64,000 bases of DNA from DCFW01 sp963790715. GTDB taxonomy: Bacteria > Bacteroidota > Bacteroidia > Bacteroidales > Bacteroidaceae. Below, piece after piece: positions 7,937 through 17,391 of this stretch. Location: the NCBI GenBank assembly GCA_963790715.1, contig CAWBPN010000018.1:310001-374000 (forward strand). Direction: 5' to 3'. The translations under genes were made by a program, and so were the position numbers. The first letter of the stretch is position 1, and each line of letters starts with the position of its first letter. The notes under the pieces were generated by a model. The model saw only the letters and a list, made by a program, of their open reading frames with translations. It ran no database searches and was not told the origin of the DNA.

Positions 7937-9495
7937 ATTGCATTCAAATATGCCGCCAAATTATCGGCACAACGTTCTCCGTCAATAGCAGCCGAAACGA
8001 TTCCGCCTGCATAACCGGCACCTTCACCGCAAGGGAACAATCCGGATATTTCCACATGTTGCAACGTATCTTTGTCGCGAAGAATGCGTACAGGTGACGA
8101 TGTGCGCGTCTCTACTCCTATCATCACAGCTTCGTTGGTAAGGAATCCGTGCGACAGATTGCCGAAATGTACAAATCCTTGTTGCAACCGCTTGGTGATA
8201 AACGGAGGCATCCAAAAGTGGAGAGGCGAAGATATTAATCCGGCACTATAAGACGACTCCGGTACATCAGGTCCTAAATGGCCGTGTGCGAAGTCGGCCA
8301 TACGTTGCGCAGGGGCTATCTGTTTATGTCCGCCTTGTATCCATGCCTGACGTTCCAAAGCAATCTGAAACTCCATCAATGATAAAGCTCCATATTTGGC
8401 ATATTCAGGAAAATCTTCAGGGTGTATCTCCACAACCATTCCGGAGTTTGCCCACTTTGAACCTCGATTACTTGGTGACATTCCATTGACGACAACCTGT
8501 TCCGGTCCGCTTGCCGCAGGAACGACAAAGCCACCCGGGCACATACAAAAGCTGTAAACCCCACGACCTTCAACTTGCGTCACAAAGTTATATTCCGCAG
8601 CAGGCAGATACTCTCCCCTGCCCTGACGATTATGGTATTGTATCTGATCGATAAGGTCTTGCGGATGCTCCAAACGCGCACCCACGGCCATACTCTTTGC
8701 CTCAATAGCCACATGATTGTCATTCAGCCAGCGATAAACATCGCGTGCCGAATGCCCTGTAGCCAAAATAACCGGCCCACGAAATACTTCGCCGGTATTC
8801 GTTTCTACGCCTACGATCTTTTGATTTTCAATAACAAGTGCATCCATACGGGTTTCAAAATGTACTTCACCGCCACATTCTAAAATCGTATTACGCATAT
8901 TCTCTATTATACGCGGTAACTTATCCGTACCGATATGAGGATGGGCATCGGCTAAAATGGCCGTTGATGCACCATGCTGGCAAAAGACATTAAGTATTTT
9001 TTCGGTGTTGCCGCGTTTCTTGCTGCGGGTATAAAGCTTGCCGTCGGAATATGCTCCGGCACCTCCTTCACCGAAACTGTAATTAGATTCCGGATTAACT
9101 GTCTGATTGCGTGAAATGTCGGCTAAATCTTTTTTGCGGTCATGAACGTTCTTGCCACGTTCAACAACAATCGGCTTGATTCCCAACTCTATCAAATGCA
9201 ATGCTGCAAACAATCCTCCCGGACCTGCACCTACTACTATAGCTTGCTTATCTCCTTTAACCTGACGATAATCTGTATGCACAAACTCATCATCTTCCGG
9301 TTTTTCATCCACATAAGCACGTACTTTCAAATTGACATAAACGGTACGCTGGCGTGCATCCACGCTACGTTTCAGTATACGTACGGCATTGATATGGGAT
9401 ACTTCCAAGCCATTGTCAGCCTGCAAATATTGCTTTATGTTTTGTTCACTGGCAGCCACTTCAGGCAGCACGCGTAATTGAAATTCTTTAATCAT
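7933..9495 (-). CDS. NAD(P)/FAD-dependent oxidoreductase
   Basis: A 520-residue flavoprotein of the uncharacterised dehydrogenase group (COG2509-like). The Rossmann FAD-binding motif VVGAGPGGLFAALHL starts near residue 87 and is followed by the acidic end IVVERG. Other conserved stretches include SYSFGEGGAGAYSDGKL (read NYSFGEGGAGAYSDGKLYTR) and, near the C-terminus, GLFPCGEGAGYAGGIVSAA with the second FAD contact. The first 80 residues form a small alpha/beta domain typical of this family. The reaction is unknown. The gene lies between radA and the LuxR-type regulator on the same strand, probably in one transcript. Confidence 0.88.
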   Translation of the reverse strand: MIKEFQLRVLPEVAASEQNIKQYLQADNGLEVSHINAVRILKRSVDARQRTVYVNLKVRAYVDEKPEDDEFVHTDYRQVKGDKQAIVVGAGPGGLFAALHLIELGIKPIVVERGKNVHDRKKDLADISRNQTVNPESNYSFGEGGAGAYSDGKLYTRSKKRGNTEKILNVFCQHGASTAILADAHPHIGTDKLPRIIENMRNTILECGGEVHFETRMDALVIENQKIVGVETNTGEVFRGPVILATGHSARDVYRWLNDNHVAIEAKSMAVGARLEHPQDLIDQIQYHNRQGRGEYLPAAEYNFVTQVEGRGVYSFCMCPGGFVVPAASGPEQVVVNGMSPSNRGSKWANSGMVVEIHPEDFPEYAKYGALSLMEFQIALERQAWIQGGHKQIAPAQRMADFAHGHLGPDVPESSYSAGLISSPLHFWMPPFITKRLQQGFVHFGNLSHGFLTNEAVMIGVETRTSSPVRILRDKDTLQHVEISGLFPCGEGAGYAGGIVSAAIDGERCADNLAAYLNAI

Positions 9496-9507
9496 TTTCT
9501 TTGTATT

Positions 9508-10875
9508 TTATCCGAACAAAGCTCTGAAAGCTTCTTCCACTTTACGAACAGGTATAAGTTCGATAGCAAATTTATCCTTATCCAGTCCTTTCATATTATA
9601 TTTAGGCAACAAAAATTGCTTGAACCCCAATTTTTCTGCTTCGGCTATCCGTTGCTCAATACGACTGACCGGACGAATTTCTCCCGACAACCCTACCTCT
9701 CCGGCAGAACAAATGCGTTTGTCAATAGCAACATCCATATTTGATGACAGTATAGCGCTGATTACGCTCATATCTATAGCCGGATCATTCACATGCAACC
9801 CTCCGGCAATATTAAGAAAGACATCTTTTTGCCCCAATTTGAAACCGACACGTTTTTCAAGTACGGCCAACAGCATGTTCATCCGTCGCACATCAAAACC
9901 TATGGCGCTATGTTGGGGAGTGCCGTACACGGCAGTACTTACCAAAGCCTGTGTTTCGATTAGAAACGGACGAATACCTTCGACAGCGGACGCTATCGCC
10001 ACACCACTCATCCTCTCTTGTGATTCCGACAAGAACAATTCCGACGGATTGTTCACGGCACGCAACCCGTCTTGTCGCATTTCATAAATACCCAATTCAT
10101 CAGTACTGCCGAAACGGTTTTTTATTGAACGAAGTATACGATACATATAGTGTTGGTCACCTTCGAACTGCAACACTGCATCCACGATATGCTCCAATAT
10201 CTTCGGACCGGCTATGCTTCCGTCTTTGGTAATGTGACCTATAATCAACACTGGCGTATTGTTTTCTTTGGCAAATCTTAGTATGGATGCGGCACATTCC
10301 CGCACTTGCGATACGCTGCCCGGCGACGAATCTACCGTCTCCGTAGAAACGGTTTGTATGGAATCTATAATGACAATATCGGGGTTGACATTCTTAATAT
10401 GGGTGTAAATTTGTTCAAGCGATGTTTCGCAAACAATAAGGCAATCGCTTGAAGTGCTCGATAGTCTGTCGGCACGCAGCTTAAGTTGCTTTTCACTTTC
10501 CTCACCGCTTACATAAAGAATCTTCTTATCCGCCAATTTCATAACGGTTTGCATAACCAACGTCGATTTGCCGATACCCGGCTCTCCGCCTATCAACACT
10601 AAAGATCCCGGAACAAGTCCGCCTCCCAGCACACGATTAAACTCCGCATCTTTCATATCAATGCGTTGTTCCTCATCCGCCACAACTTCACTGATAGGTA
10701 TCGGCTTCGGTCGTGAACGATCGGACTTCCATTCTACATGTTTTGCCGAAGATTCTGCATGTATGACTTGTTCAACGAACGTATTCCATTCGCCGCATGC
10801 AGGACATTTGCCCATCCATTTCGGCGATTCCTGCCCACAATTGCTGCATACATATACCGTTTTATCTTTTGCCAT
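9508..10875 (-). CDS. radA: DNA repair protein RadA (Sms)
   Basis: A 455-residue RecA-like ATPase that drives branch migration of recombination intermediates. It has the full family architecture: a four-cysteine zinc finger at residues 10-27 (CSNC and CPAC pairs), Walker A GGEPGIGKST at 96-105, the RadA-specific KNRFG motif at 252-256, and a C-terminal Lon-protease-like domain (about 290-455) with GGLHVNDPAIDMSV. The length is normal. A minus-strand TAGCTTTG (plus 10904-10911) lies about 30 bases upstream and fits the -7 box. The FAD oxidoreductase follows after 12 bases. Confidence 0.96.
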   Translation of the reverse strand: MAKDKTVYVCSNCGQESPKWMGKCPACGEWNTFVEQVIHAESSAKHVEWKSDRSRPKPIPISEVVADEEQRIDMKDAEFNRVLGGGLVPGSLVLIGGEPGIGKSTLVMQTVMKLADKKILYVSGEESEKQLKLRADRLSSTSSDCLIVCETSLEQIYTHIKNVNPDIVIIDSIQTVSTETVDSSPGSVSQVRECAASILRFAKENNTPVLIIGHITKDGSIAGPKILEHIVDAVLQFEGDQHYMYRILRSIKNRFGSTDELGIYEMRQDGLRAVNNPSELFLSESQERMSGVAIASAVEGIRPFLIETQALVSTAVYGTPQHSAIGFDVRRMNMLLAVLEKRVGFKLGQKDVFLNIAGGLHVNDPAIDMSVISAILSSNMDVAIDKRICSAGEVGLSGEIRPVSRIEQRIAEAEKLGFKQFLLPKYNMKGLDKDKFAIELIPVRKVEEAFRALFG

Positions 10876-10931
10876 AAATAAGAATAATCTTGATATTTAA
10901 TTGCAAAGCTACTAAATATTTACCACATATC

Positions 10932-10962
10932 TTGATTTATTAAGCAAAATAGCCTACTTTTG
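10932..10962 (+). promoter_or_regulatory. Bacteroides-type promoter of sppA
   Basis: TTG (10932-10934), a 20-nt spacer, and TACTTTTG (10955-10962). The sppA ATG follows 30 bases later. The radA -7 box lies back-to-back in the same 116-base interval. Confidence 0.65.
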
Positions 10963-10991
10963 ACGGGTATAACAGTCATAAACATTTCTGT

Positions 10992-12767
10992 ATGAAAGAA
11001 TTTTTAAAGTATACATTTGCCACAGTTGCCGGCATTGTAATTACCGGCGTCGCACTTTTCATTATCGGTTTGATTATATTAATAAGTGTGGCGGCTTCAA
11101 AAAAAAGTACCACTCATGTAAGTGAAAATTCGGTGATGTGCCTTGATGTGAGCGGCTCGCTGAGTGAACGCGTCAACGATAATCCACTGAACAGCTTGAA
11201 AATATTCAATGACAAGTTCGACAAATACGGGTTGGACGATATTTTGAGTTCTATCGATAAAGCTAAGAATAATCCCGATATTAAAGGTATATATATTATA
11301 GCTTCACACTTATCGGATGCATCGTATGGATCGATACAAGAAATCAGAAATGCTTTGTCCGACTTTAAGAAAAGCGGAAAATTCGTTGTAGCTTACAGCG
11401 ACGGCTACACACAAAAAATGTATTACTTGTGCAGCATTGCCAACAAGATCGAGCTGAATCCGCAAGGCAGTTTGGAATGGAAAGGACTTTGTGTGCAATA
11501 TATGTTTTATAAGGATTTGCTTGCAAAGCTTGGCGTAAAAATGCAAGTTTTCAGAGTAGGCACCTATAAATCGGCTGTTGAACCATACATACTCAACAAA
11601 ATGAGCGATGCCAACCGCGCACAGTCAAAAGACATGATTTCTCAGATATGGAAACAAATACTTAATGATGTTTCTCAATCACGCAACCTATCTGTGCAGA
11701 AATTAAACGAATATGCCGATAACGGACTTATGTTCCAACCGGCCGAAGCAGCCGTCAAAGACAAGATGATTGACGGTACGGCTCGGGAAAGTGATATGCC
11801 TGACATAATAAAATCAATGATGCATATCAGAAGTTCGCAAAAAGTGCAGATGCTTTCGCTCGACGACATGGTTAACGTAGAGACAAAAGGCAATAGCTCG
11901 GGCAATAAAATAGCGGTATATTATGCTTTCGGAGATATTGGAGACGGCAAAAAATCATCGACTGACGACACCGGCATATATGCTAACGATATGGTTGACG
12001 ATTTAAAGAAATTAACTGATGACGACGATATTAAAGCCGTAGTGCTCCGAGTAAATTCTCCCGGTGGCAGTGCATTCGCCTCAGATCAAATTTGGGATGC
12101 AATAAACAAACTGAAAAAGAAAAAGCCTGTAATAGTATCTATGGGCGATTATGCCGCTTCAGGCGGATACTACATTTCATGCGGCGCAAATGCTATCGTA
12201 GCTCAACCGACTACATTGACCGGTTCCATAGGCATATTCGGCTTAATACCCGAAGCAAGCTCTTTGACAAAAAAGATAGGTATTTCATTCGATAATGTAA
12301 AAACAAACAAGTTATCCGACTTCGGCGACATATCCCGCGGTATGAATACTGAGGAACAAACTTTGCTGCAAATAGAAATCAACCGCGGATACCAAACATT
12401 TTTAAGCCGTTGCGCACACGGGCGCAAACGCACAGCAAGCCAAATAAATGCTATCGGTCAAGGTCGTGTCTGGACAGGTGCCGAGGCTTTGAAATTAGGA
12501 TTGGTCGACCGTTTGGGCGGACTGCATGATGCTATTGCATTAGCTGCGAAGACTGCTCACCTCAAAGATTTTGAAACGGAAAATTATCCGGAAAAGGAAA
12601 GTTTTCTTTCTTCACTTCTCTCAAACGAAACTACAAAAGAAATCAAGACAAGCATAATGAAGAGTGAACTTGGTGAATATTTTACAACACTTGGAATCAT
12701 CAACCGCGTACAAAACCATATCGACGGAATACAAGCGAGATTACCATATAATATGACAATCAGATAA
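10992..12767 (+). CDS. sppA: signal peptide peptidase SppA, 67-kDa type
   Basis: A 591-residue membrane-bound serine protease that degrades signal peptides left after secretion. One N-terminal transmembrane helix (residues about 8-36) precedes two tandem ClpP/crotonase-like domains, the long form as in E. coli. The expected Ser/Lys dyad is visible: Lys193 in VGTYKSAVEPY of the first domain and Ser390 in GDYAASGGYYISC of the second. NSPGGSAFASDQIW (about 355-368) is the usual oxyanion-region motif. It heads a plus-strand run with lpxK, a purine nucleoside phosphorylase and thiL, 2 bases before lpxK. Confidence 0.94.
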   Translation: MKEFLKYTFATVAGIVITGVALFIIGLIILISVAASKKSTTHVSENSVMCLDVSGSLSERVNDNPLNSLKIFNDKFDKYGLDDILSSIDKAKNNPDIKGIYIIASHLSDASYGSIQEIRNALSDFKKSGKFVVAYSDGYTQKMYYLCSIANKIELNPQGSLEWKGLCVQYMFYKDLLAKLGVKMQVFRVGTYKSAVEPYILNKMSDANRAQSKDMISQIWKQILNDVSQSRNLSVQKLNEYADNGLMFQPAEAAVKDKMIDGTARESDMPDIIKSMMHIRSSQKVQMLSLDDMVNVETKGNSSGNKIAVYYAFGDIGDGKKSSTDDTGIYANDMVDDLKKLTDDDDIKAVVLRVNSPGGSAFASDQIWDAINKLKKKKPVIVSMGDYAASGGYYISCGANAIVAQPTTLTGSIGIFGLIPEASSLTKKIGISFDNVKTNKLSDFGDISRGMNTEEQTLLQIEINRGYQTFLSRCAHGRKRTASQINAIGQGRVWTGAEALKLGLVDRLGGLHDAIALAAKTAHLKDFETENYPEKESFLSSLLSNETTKEIKTSIMKSELGEYFTTLGIINRVQNHIDGIQARLPYNMTIR

Positions 12768-12769
12768 TA

Positions 12770-13867
12770 ATGGCAGACAGCTATATCAAAATACACAAAG
12801 CCTTATTGCCGCTTTCTTTTTTATACGGATTGGGAGTAAGATTTCGTAATATACTTTTTAATCATGGTATATTGCATTCCCGCAAATTTGATGTTCAGGT
12901 CATTTCAGTTGGTAACATCACCGTAGGCGGCACAGGCAAAACACCGCACGTGGAATACCTTATACGCTTGCTTCAAGGTCGGTTCAAGGTTGGAGTATTA
13001 AGTCGCGGATACAAGCGCAAATCACACGGCTATGTCTTAGCCGGCGAAAACACCGCAATGGAAGATGTCGGCGACGAGCCTTTCCAAATGAAAAACAAAT
13101 ATCCTAAAATCTGCATGGCGGTTGATGCCAAAAGGAGCGAAGGGATAGAAAGGCTTTGCGAAGACGAACATCCTGATGTCATTTTGCTTGACGACGCCTT
13201 TCAACATCGTTATGTGAAACCCGGAATAAGTATTATGTTGATAGATTATTTCAGACTTATATATGATGACAAGCTCTTACCGGCCGGTAATTTACGCGAA
13301 CCTCAGTCCGGTAAAAACCGTGCAAACATCGTAATAGTAACAAAGTGCCCAAAGGATATAAAGCCGATGAATTTCAGAGTCATCTCAAAGAATTTGAATC
13401 TTTATCCTTATCAGACATTATACTTCACCAAACTTGTCTACGGTGAACTCTATCAACTGTTCCTAAACGACAAGCCTTCAATAAAACTTGAAGAATTGAC
13501 AGATAAAAACATATTGCTGCTTACAGGAATTGCATCGCCTCAACGCATGCTTGAAGATTTGAAAGAATACAGCCAAGCCATCACTACGGTAACGTTCGGC
13601 GACCATCATACTTTTGATGCAAAAGACATCGAACGTATCAGGCAAGCATACGATGATATGAAAGGCGAGCACAAGATTATAATCACCACCGAAAAAGATT
13701 CGGTACGCCTGAAAAACATAAACGGACAAATCCCTCAAATATTAAAGGAAAACTTATACGTTCTCCCGTTGAAAATTGAATTTGAGCTGAACAAAAAAGA
13801 AATATTCGATAAAAGTATAATAGATTATGTTAGAAAAAATAAAAGAAACGGCAACGTTCATTCGTGA
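12770..13867 (+). CDS. lpxK: tetraacyldisaccharide 4'-kinase LpxK
   Basis: A 365-residue inner-membrane kinase that adds the 4'-phosphate to the lipid A precursor. The N-terminal amphipathic segment (ALLPLSFLYGLGVRFRN) is followed by the P-loop ISVGNITVGGTGKTPHVEYL (about residues 43-62), and then by DVILLDDAFQHRYVKPG with the Walker B-like DDAFQH typical of LpxK. The length is normal for Bacteroidota. The last 41 bases overlap the next gene in another frame, a sign of coupling. Confidence 0.95.
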   Translation: MADSYIKIHKALLPLSFLYGLGVRFRNILFNHGILHSRKFDVQVISVGNITVGGTGKTPHVEYLIRLLQGRFKVGVLSRGYKRKSHGYVLAGENTAMEDVGDEPFQMKNKYPKICMAVDAKRSEGIERLCEDEHPDVILLDDAFQHRYVKPGISIMLIDYFRLIYDDKLLPAGNLREPQSGKNRANIVIVTKCPKDIKPMNFRVISKNLNLYPYQTLYFTKLVYGELYQLFLNDKPSIKLEELTDKNILLLTGIASPQRMLEDLKEYSQAITTVTFGDHHTFDAKDIERIRQAYDDMKGEHKIIITTEKDSVRLKNINGQIPQILKENLYVLPLKIEFELNKKEIFDKSIIDYVRKNKRNGNVHS

Positions 13868-14633
13868 ACGTATGCACACCAATCCCGATACGGCAGTTAT
13901 CTTAGGCACAGGTTTGGGACGTTTGGCCGAAGAAATCACCGATACGTATGAATTCGATTATAAAGATATACCGAACTTCCCGGTATCCACCGTGCAAGGA
14001 CACAAAGGCAAATTGATATTCGGCAAGCTGGGCAATAAGGATGTTATGGCGATGGAAGGGCGTTTTCACTATTACGAAGGCTACTCCATGAAAGAAGTTA
14101 CATTCCCTATCCGCGTAATGTATGAATTGGGTATAAAGACTTTACTCGTATCCAATGCAAGCGGTGCCACAAACCCTACATATCAAATCGGCGACTTAAT
14201 GATTATTACCGATCACATCAACAACTTCCCCGAACATCCGCTACGCGGACAGAACCTCTACAACGAACGTTTCGTGGATATGGGCGACGCCTACACTCCG
14301 GAACTTGTTCAACGTGCATTGAAAATAGCAAAGAAAGAAGGCATAAAAGTGCAACAAGGCACTTATCTCGGTACGCAAGGGCCGACTTACGAGACGCCTC
14401 ACGAATATAAAATGTTCAGGACATGGGGTGCAGACGCCGTAGGCATGTCAACCGTACCGGAAGTTATTGTGGCTCACCATTGCCACATGAAAGTGTTCGG
14501 CATATCAATCATCACCGACCTCGGCAAAGACAGCGGTACAATCAAAATCAGTCACGAAGAAGTACAAAAGTGTGCCGATGCCGCTCAACCTAAAATGGCT
14601 ACAATATTCCGCGAATTGATTAATCAAATATAA
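13827..14633 (+). CDS. purine-nucleoside phosphorylase (PNP-I, trimeric type)
   Basis: A 268-residue enzyme that cleaves inosine and guanosine (or the deoxy forms) with phosphate to give base and (deoxy)ribose-1-phosphate. Family signatures are AVILGTGLGRLAEEI (phosphate-binding loop), GHKGKLIFG, MEGRFHYYEGYS, VSNASGATNP, and TYLGTQGPTYETPHEYKMFR with GADAVGMSTVPEVI. This is the mammalian-like PNP/PunA branch. It starts inside the end of lpxK and is followed by thiL after 3 bases, in one plus-strand operon. Confidence 0.93.
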   Translation: MLEKIKETATFIRERMHTNPDTAVILGTGLGRLAEEITDTYEFDYKDIPNFPVSTVQGHKGKLIFGKLGNKDVMAMEGRFHYYEGYSMKEVTFPIRVMYELGIKTLLVSNASGATNPTYQIGDLMIITDHINNFPEHPLRGQNLYNERFVDMGDAYTPELVQRALKIAKKEGIKVQQGTYLGTQGPTYETPHEYKMFRTWGADAVGMSTVPEVIVAHHCHMKVFGISIITDLGKDSGTIKISHEEVQKCADAAQPKMATIFRELINQI

Positions 14634-14636
14634 AAC

Positions 14637-15680
14637 ATGCATACAGGAAAAAGAACACCTATATCAACATTAGGAGAGTTCGGACTTATCGACAGACTCA
14701 CCGAAGGAATAGAATTAAAAAACGAATCATCAAAATATGGCGTCGGCGATGATGCCGCCGTACTGCATTATCCCGACAAGGAAGTGTTGATAACTACCGA
14801 CTTGTTGATGGAAGGCGTACATTTCAACTTGACTTACGTAGACCTGAAGCTCTTGGGATATAAAGCTGCATCGGTCAACATCAGTGACATTTATGCCATG
14901 AACGGCAAGCCTCGTCAAATGACAGTGTCGGTTGCCTTGAGCAAGCGTTTCTGCATTGAAGATATGGAAGAACTTTTTGCCGGCATACGTTCGGCGTGCG
15001 AAGTGCACGGAGTGGATTTAGTGGGTGGTGATACCACTTCATCGATGACCGGACTTGCTATAAGCATCACATGCATAGGCGAAGCGGACAAAGACCAAAT
15101 TGTTTATCGCAACGGAGCCAAAGATACCGATTTAATATGTGTAAGCGGTGATTTGGGTGCTGCATACATGGGTCTGCAATTGCTTGAGCGCGAGAATGCC
15201 GTATTTCAAGGCGAGAAAGATGCGCAACCCGACTTTGCAGGTAAAGAATATTTGCTGCAACGTCAATTAAAGCCCGACGCGCGCGGCGACATCATACAAA
15301 AGCTTGCCGAAGCGGAAGTTAAGCCCACTGCAATGATGGACATAAGCGATGGTTTGTCATCGGAGCTGATGCATATCTGCAAGCAAAGTAAAGTCGGTTG
15401 CCGCATATACGAGGAGCGTATACCTATCGACTATCAAACAGCCGTAATGGCAGAAGAGATGAACATGAACCTCACGACCTGCGCGCTCAACGGAGGCGAA
15501 GATTACGAGTTGTTGTTCACCGTACCGATTACGGAACACGAAAAAATAGAAAACATGGAAGGTGTGAAACTAATAGGGCACATCACCAAACAGGAATTAG
15601 GTTGCGCATTAATAACCCGCGACAACCAGGAATTTGAGCTGAAAGCCCAGGGTTGGAACGCACTTAAGGAAGAAAAATGA
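14637..15680 (+). CDS. thiL: thiamine-phosphate kinase ThiL
   Basis: A 347-residue PurM/AIR-synthase-like kinase that phosphorylates thiamine monophosphate to thiamine pyrophosphate. Seen in sequence: the N-terminal LGEFGLIDRL, VGDDAAVLHYP (metal and ATP-binding aspartates), LITTDLLMEGVHF, DLVGGDTTSS and, in the C-terminal half, MMDISDGLSSELMHI and LNGGEDYELLF. The length is normal. It is the last gene of the sppA operon. The tRNA-Phe promoter begins right after the stop. Confidence 0.95.
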   Translation: MHTGKRTPISTLGEFGLIDRLTEGIELKNESSKYGVGDDAAVLHYPDKEVLITTDLLMEGVHFNLTYVDLKLLGYKAASVNISDIYAMNGKPRQMTVSVALSKRFCIEDMEELFAGIRSACEVHGVDLVGGDTTSSMTGLAISITCIGEADKDQIVYRNGAKDTDLICVSGDLGAAYMGLQLLERENAVFQGEKDAQPDFAGKEYLLQRQLKPDARGDIIQKLAEAEVKPTAMMDISDGLSSELMHICKQSKVGCRIYEERIPIDYQTAVMAEEMNMNLTTCALNGGEDYELLFTVPITEHEKIENMEGVKLIGHITKQELGCALITRDNQEFELKAQGWNALKEEK

Positions 15681-15698
15681 AAAAAAGTCCGTGGATTG

Positions 15699-15730
15699 TT
15701 TGGAAGTAAAAAAAAAATCTCCTACTTTTG
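15699..15730 (+). promoter_or_regulatory. Bacteroides-type promoter of tRNA-Phe
   Basis: TTTG (15699-15702), a 20-nt spacer and TACTTTTG (15723-15730): both boxes match perfectly. The tRNA starts 18 bases further on. Confidence 0.8.
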
Positions 15731-15748
15731 CACCGCTGTTAAGGAAAA

Positions 15749-15821
15749 GGTGCCATAGCTCAGCTGGTAGAGCAAAGGACTGAAAATCCTTGTGTCCCTG
15801 GTTCAACTCCCGGTGGCACCA
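15749..15821 (+). tRNA. tRNA-Phe (GAA)
   Basis: The cloverleaf reads clearly. The acceptor is GGTGCCA paired with TGGCACC, the anticodon loop is CTGAAAA with anticodon GAA, and the T arm is CCTGG TTCAACT CCCGG. The discriminator base is A. CCA is not encoded. Confidence 0.97.
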
Positions 15822-16004
15822 CTTTCAGAAAGCGTAAGATTCATTTATTTGAAGCTTGCGCTTCTTCGTTTTTTGGGGGATTGCAGGCATTATACATGGT
15901 TTTGGTGCGAAGTTTAACAGAAATTGTTTATAGTCACAGCCAAAATATACAATATGACAGTAAGGCTGTGAATAAAAAATTACCGAAATAAAAATACAAC
16001 TAAT

Positions 16005-16047
16005 AAAAAAGCGGAGAAATGAATAATTCATCATCCCCCGCTTTTAC
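16005..16047 (-). terminator. terminator of the GH53 gene
   Basis: AAAAGCGG (16007-16014) pairs with CCGCTTTT (16038-16045). Nested ATGAAT/ATTCAT arms lie inside. On the minus strand the stem is followed by a T-rich run, and the GH53 stop lies about 25 bases upstream. It may work in both directions. The rest of 15822-16004 shows no gene. Confidence 0.7.
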
Positions 16048-16068
16048 TATATCGAGTATAATAATCCA

Positions 16069-17142
16069 CTACTTAAATGCATCCATAGCTTCAGTCGGTT
16101 CACCGGAATCATTAAATGCGCCCAACGTATAACTCTGCCAACCGCCATAACATTCAGGTTCCCAGTAAAAGATTCCAAGACATTTTGTATCTCCCAATGC
16201 CATAGTGTTTGTTATCAAATTTGTCAGGAAAGTTTTTGCCGTTGAAGCATCATCCCATGGCATACCGGCTTCACAAATCATCACAGGAGTATTGTAAGTA
16301 GTGTATAATGTTTGTATGTTTGCCACAACATCCGTGACAATCGTATTACATACAGCAGTCTTATTATTGGTGTATCCCGTATAATATGAAGGGTAAACCG
16401 ACATGCCTATCACATCCCATTTGGCTCCATTGGATTTCAAGCCGTTAAATATCCACGTATATTTGGATATATTATAACCGCCGGACAGATGCACAATAAC
16501 CTTAGTGTTCGGACAAACTGCTTTCACAGCATTGTAACCGACCATATACAGTGATGCATAGTTTGACATGCTTGTGGATGCTTTGCCTAAAGGCCACAAC
16601 ATTCCGTTATCGGTTTCGTTGCCGACTTGCACCCATTCAGGAGTAATTCCATAGTTTTTCAAACTAGTCAGCACATCCTTGGTATGTGCCGTAACAGAGT
16701 CTTCAAGTTGCGCTAATGTACAATTGCTCCAAGCTGTAGGTGTTGTTTGTTTTGACGGATCTGCCCACGTATCACTGTAATGAAAATCAATCATGATGTG
16801 CATACCTGCTTTATAGGCACGCCAAGCTTTTGCCAAAACATCCCCCTTGTTGCACCTACCGTCCGTAGGATTAACCCATACTCTCAAACGTATGGAGTTA
16901 ATGCCCAACGATTTAAGTAAAGCAATACAATCAGTCTGAACACCTGATGCATTATAAAACTTGTTTCCTTTGTACTCCATTTCAGTAAGCCAACTGACAT
17001 CCGCCCCCTTGGCATAAACCGTATCCACAGTTGTGGTATCGGTACTTGCCTTGTGGTCGTCATTCTTATCGTTGCATGACATAAATACGAATGCCGACAA
17101 GATGAGAACAAATGTTCCTGTATTTAAAATATTTCTAATCAT
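16069..17142 (-). CDS. GH53 endo-beta-1,4-galactanase lipoprotein
   Basis: A 357-residue secreted lipoprotein (signal peptide ending in SAFVFMSC, lipid Cys at 23) with a glycoside hydrolase family 53 catalytic domain from about residue 45. Seen: ADVSWLTEMEYKG, INSIRLRVWVNP, HIMIDFHYSDTWADPSKQ, WVQVGNETDNGMLWP (general acid Glu) and VMICEAGMPW (nucleophile Glu). The family cuts beta-1,4-galactan side chains of pectin. It stands alone: no SusC/SusD pair or other galactan enzymes are next to it. The divergent AraC/GyrI gene is its only regulatory neighbour. I found no consensus promoter upstream on this strand. Confidence 0.92.
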   Translation of the reverse strand: MIRNILNTGTFVLILSAFVFMSCNDKNDDHKASTDTTTVDTVYAKGADVSWLTEMEYKGNKFYNASGVQTDCIALLKSLGINSIRLRVWVNPTDGRCNKGDVLAKAWRAYKAGMHIMIDFHYSDTWADPSKQTTPTAWSNCTLAQLEDSVTAHTKDVLTSLKNYGITPEWVQVGNETDNGMLWPLGKASTSMSNYASLYMVGYNAVKAVCPNTKVIVHLSGGYNISKYTWIFNGLKSNGAKWDVIGMSVYPSYYTGYTNNKTAVCNTIVTDVVANIQTLYTTYNTPVMICEAGMPWDDASTAKTFLTNLITNTMALGDTKCLGIFYWEPECYGGWQSYTLGAFNDSGEPTEAMDAFK

Positions 17143-17361
17143 AGTCTTTTTCTTTTGTCATTGTATAGGTGAAATTACTTAATTACTTCGCAATTTTAGT
17201 TATAAAATGCCGTATCAGCAAATATTTTAAATTAAATATAAGGCATCATGCTCAATAGTAGGACACAATATTTATTATATTTGATACACTCAAAACTCTA
17301 TTAATTTTAAAAAACATTACAAAATAGCAAGATAGGAAAAGTCGAATGTTTATTTCCAAAC

Positions 17362-17369
17362 TACTTTTG
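17362..17369 (+). promoter_or_regulatory. -7 box of the AraC-type gene
   Basis: TACTTTTG fits TAnnTTTG and lies 22 bases before the ATG. No -33 TTTG is visible at 19-20 nt. Confidence 0.5.
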
Positions 17370-17391
17370 CATCATGTAATAACAAAAAAGA